Source of the DNA: an uncultured Ignavibacteria bacterium
Lineage (GTDB): Bacteria; Bacteroidota; Ignavibacteria; Tepidaquicellales; Tepidaquicellaceae
Assembly: GCA_937974175.1 (NCBI GenBank)
Contig: CALJIG010000085.1
Location: 1-22,335 of the forward strand
Reading direction: 5' to 3'
Length of the DNA stretch: 22,335 nt
Part shown: positions 22,239-22,335 of the stretch, in pieces
Position numbering within the stretch: the stretch's first letter is position 1
Layout: each line of letters opens with the position of its first letter
Notes under the pieces: generated by a model
Databases searched by the model: none
Told to the model about the DNA's origin: nothing
Seen by the model: the letters and a program-made list of their open reading frames with translations, nothing else
Translations under genes and position numbers: made by a program

Positions 22239-22335
22239 ATTTTGGAGTAATGTTTTTCCTGTGTGCTTTGTAATTTTTCTACTGGCAGGAATATACAGCT
22301 GCAATAATTCCGATGTAGTTAATACGGGTAGTATT
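22219..22335 (+). CDS. Start of a putative lipoprotein (partial, runs off the window)
   Basis: 39 codons are visible, open to the window end. The ATG at 22219 lies inside the last codons of the RodZ-like gene (20-bp overlap, different frame). The N-terminus (MESQKSRFW, then VFPVCFVIFLLAGIYSC, then NNSD) is a lipoprotein signal with the lipobox Ile-Tyr-Ser-Cys and Cys28 as the lipidated residue. Asn at +2 does not suggest inner-membrane retention in the E. coli scheme. Overlap with the RodZ-like gene suggests one operon and coupled translation. The function is not visible. Confidence 0.7.
   Translation, partial: MESQKSRFWSNVFPVCFVIFLLAGIYSCNNSDVVNTGSI

Noticed and set aside
1..22335. Prophage, transposon or defence island
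   Set aside because: No integrase, transposase, phage structural, nuclease or toxin-antitoxin gene is recognisable; apart from the palindrome the gene content is ordinary chromosomal.

Overview
The window is AT-rich chromosomal DNA, probably from the Ignavibacteria / Bacteroidota-Chlorobiota lineage. The main evidence is four secreted proteins that each end in a type IX secretion (T9SS) type A sorting domain with an N-[YF]-P-N-P-F-N-P motif. Supporting evidence is a DUF6150 protein, promoter-like TTTG-N19/20-TAnnTTTG elements, and starts that mostly lack a Shine-Dalgarno sequence. No rRNA, tRNA, transposase, phage gene or CRISPR array is seen.

Region 1 (1-3731): a T9SS-exported SGNH-hydrolase-like protein (+) converges on a helical hypothetical protein with a TTG start (-). 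After these come a short secreted peptide with a strong Shine-Dalgarno, a 61-codon orphan ORF and two tandem hairpins. Region 2 (3732-8267): a membrane-anchored protein with a disordered N-terminus (-) is divergent from pdxH (+). The 351-bp gap between them holds a 113-nt DNA cloverleaf: a 12-bp outer stem enclosing three triloop hairpins, with no unpaired base at the junction. pdxH overlaps the 3' end of a CPA2-type cation:proton antiporter (-). Region 3 (8509-16169): three T9SS-exported BNR/sortilin-type beta-propeller proteins. The middle one lies in an apparent operon behind a paralogue of the region 1 helical protein.

Region 4 (16171-17928, -): a compact three-gene operon encoding a secreted six-repeat DUF6150 protein, a DUF971 protein and a D-threonine aldolase / D-serine dehydratase-like PLP enzyme; the last two overlap by ATGA. 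Divergent from it is an alpha-glucan phosphorylase. Region 5 (20145-22335): a 921-bp stretch without a long gene that nevertheless contains a complete small transcription unit (promoter, 27-codon membrane peptide, terminator), a possible structured RNA and a 15-bp palindrome. It ends in a RodZ-like gene and the start of an overlapping lipoprotein gene.

The genes do not form one pathway. The common theme is envelope and secretion: T9SS cargo, lipoprotein, antiporter, RodZ-like protein and TM-anchored protein. Housekeeping metabolism (PLP synthesis, a PLP enzyme, glucan phosphorolysis) is interspersed. The most unusual items are the perfect four-way-junction palindrome at 5400-5512 and the small-peptide unit at 20495-20713.
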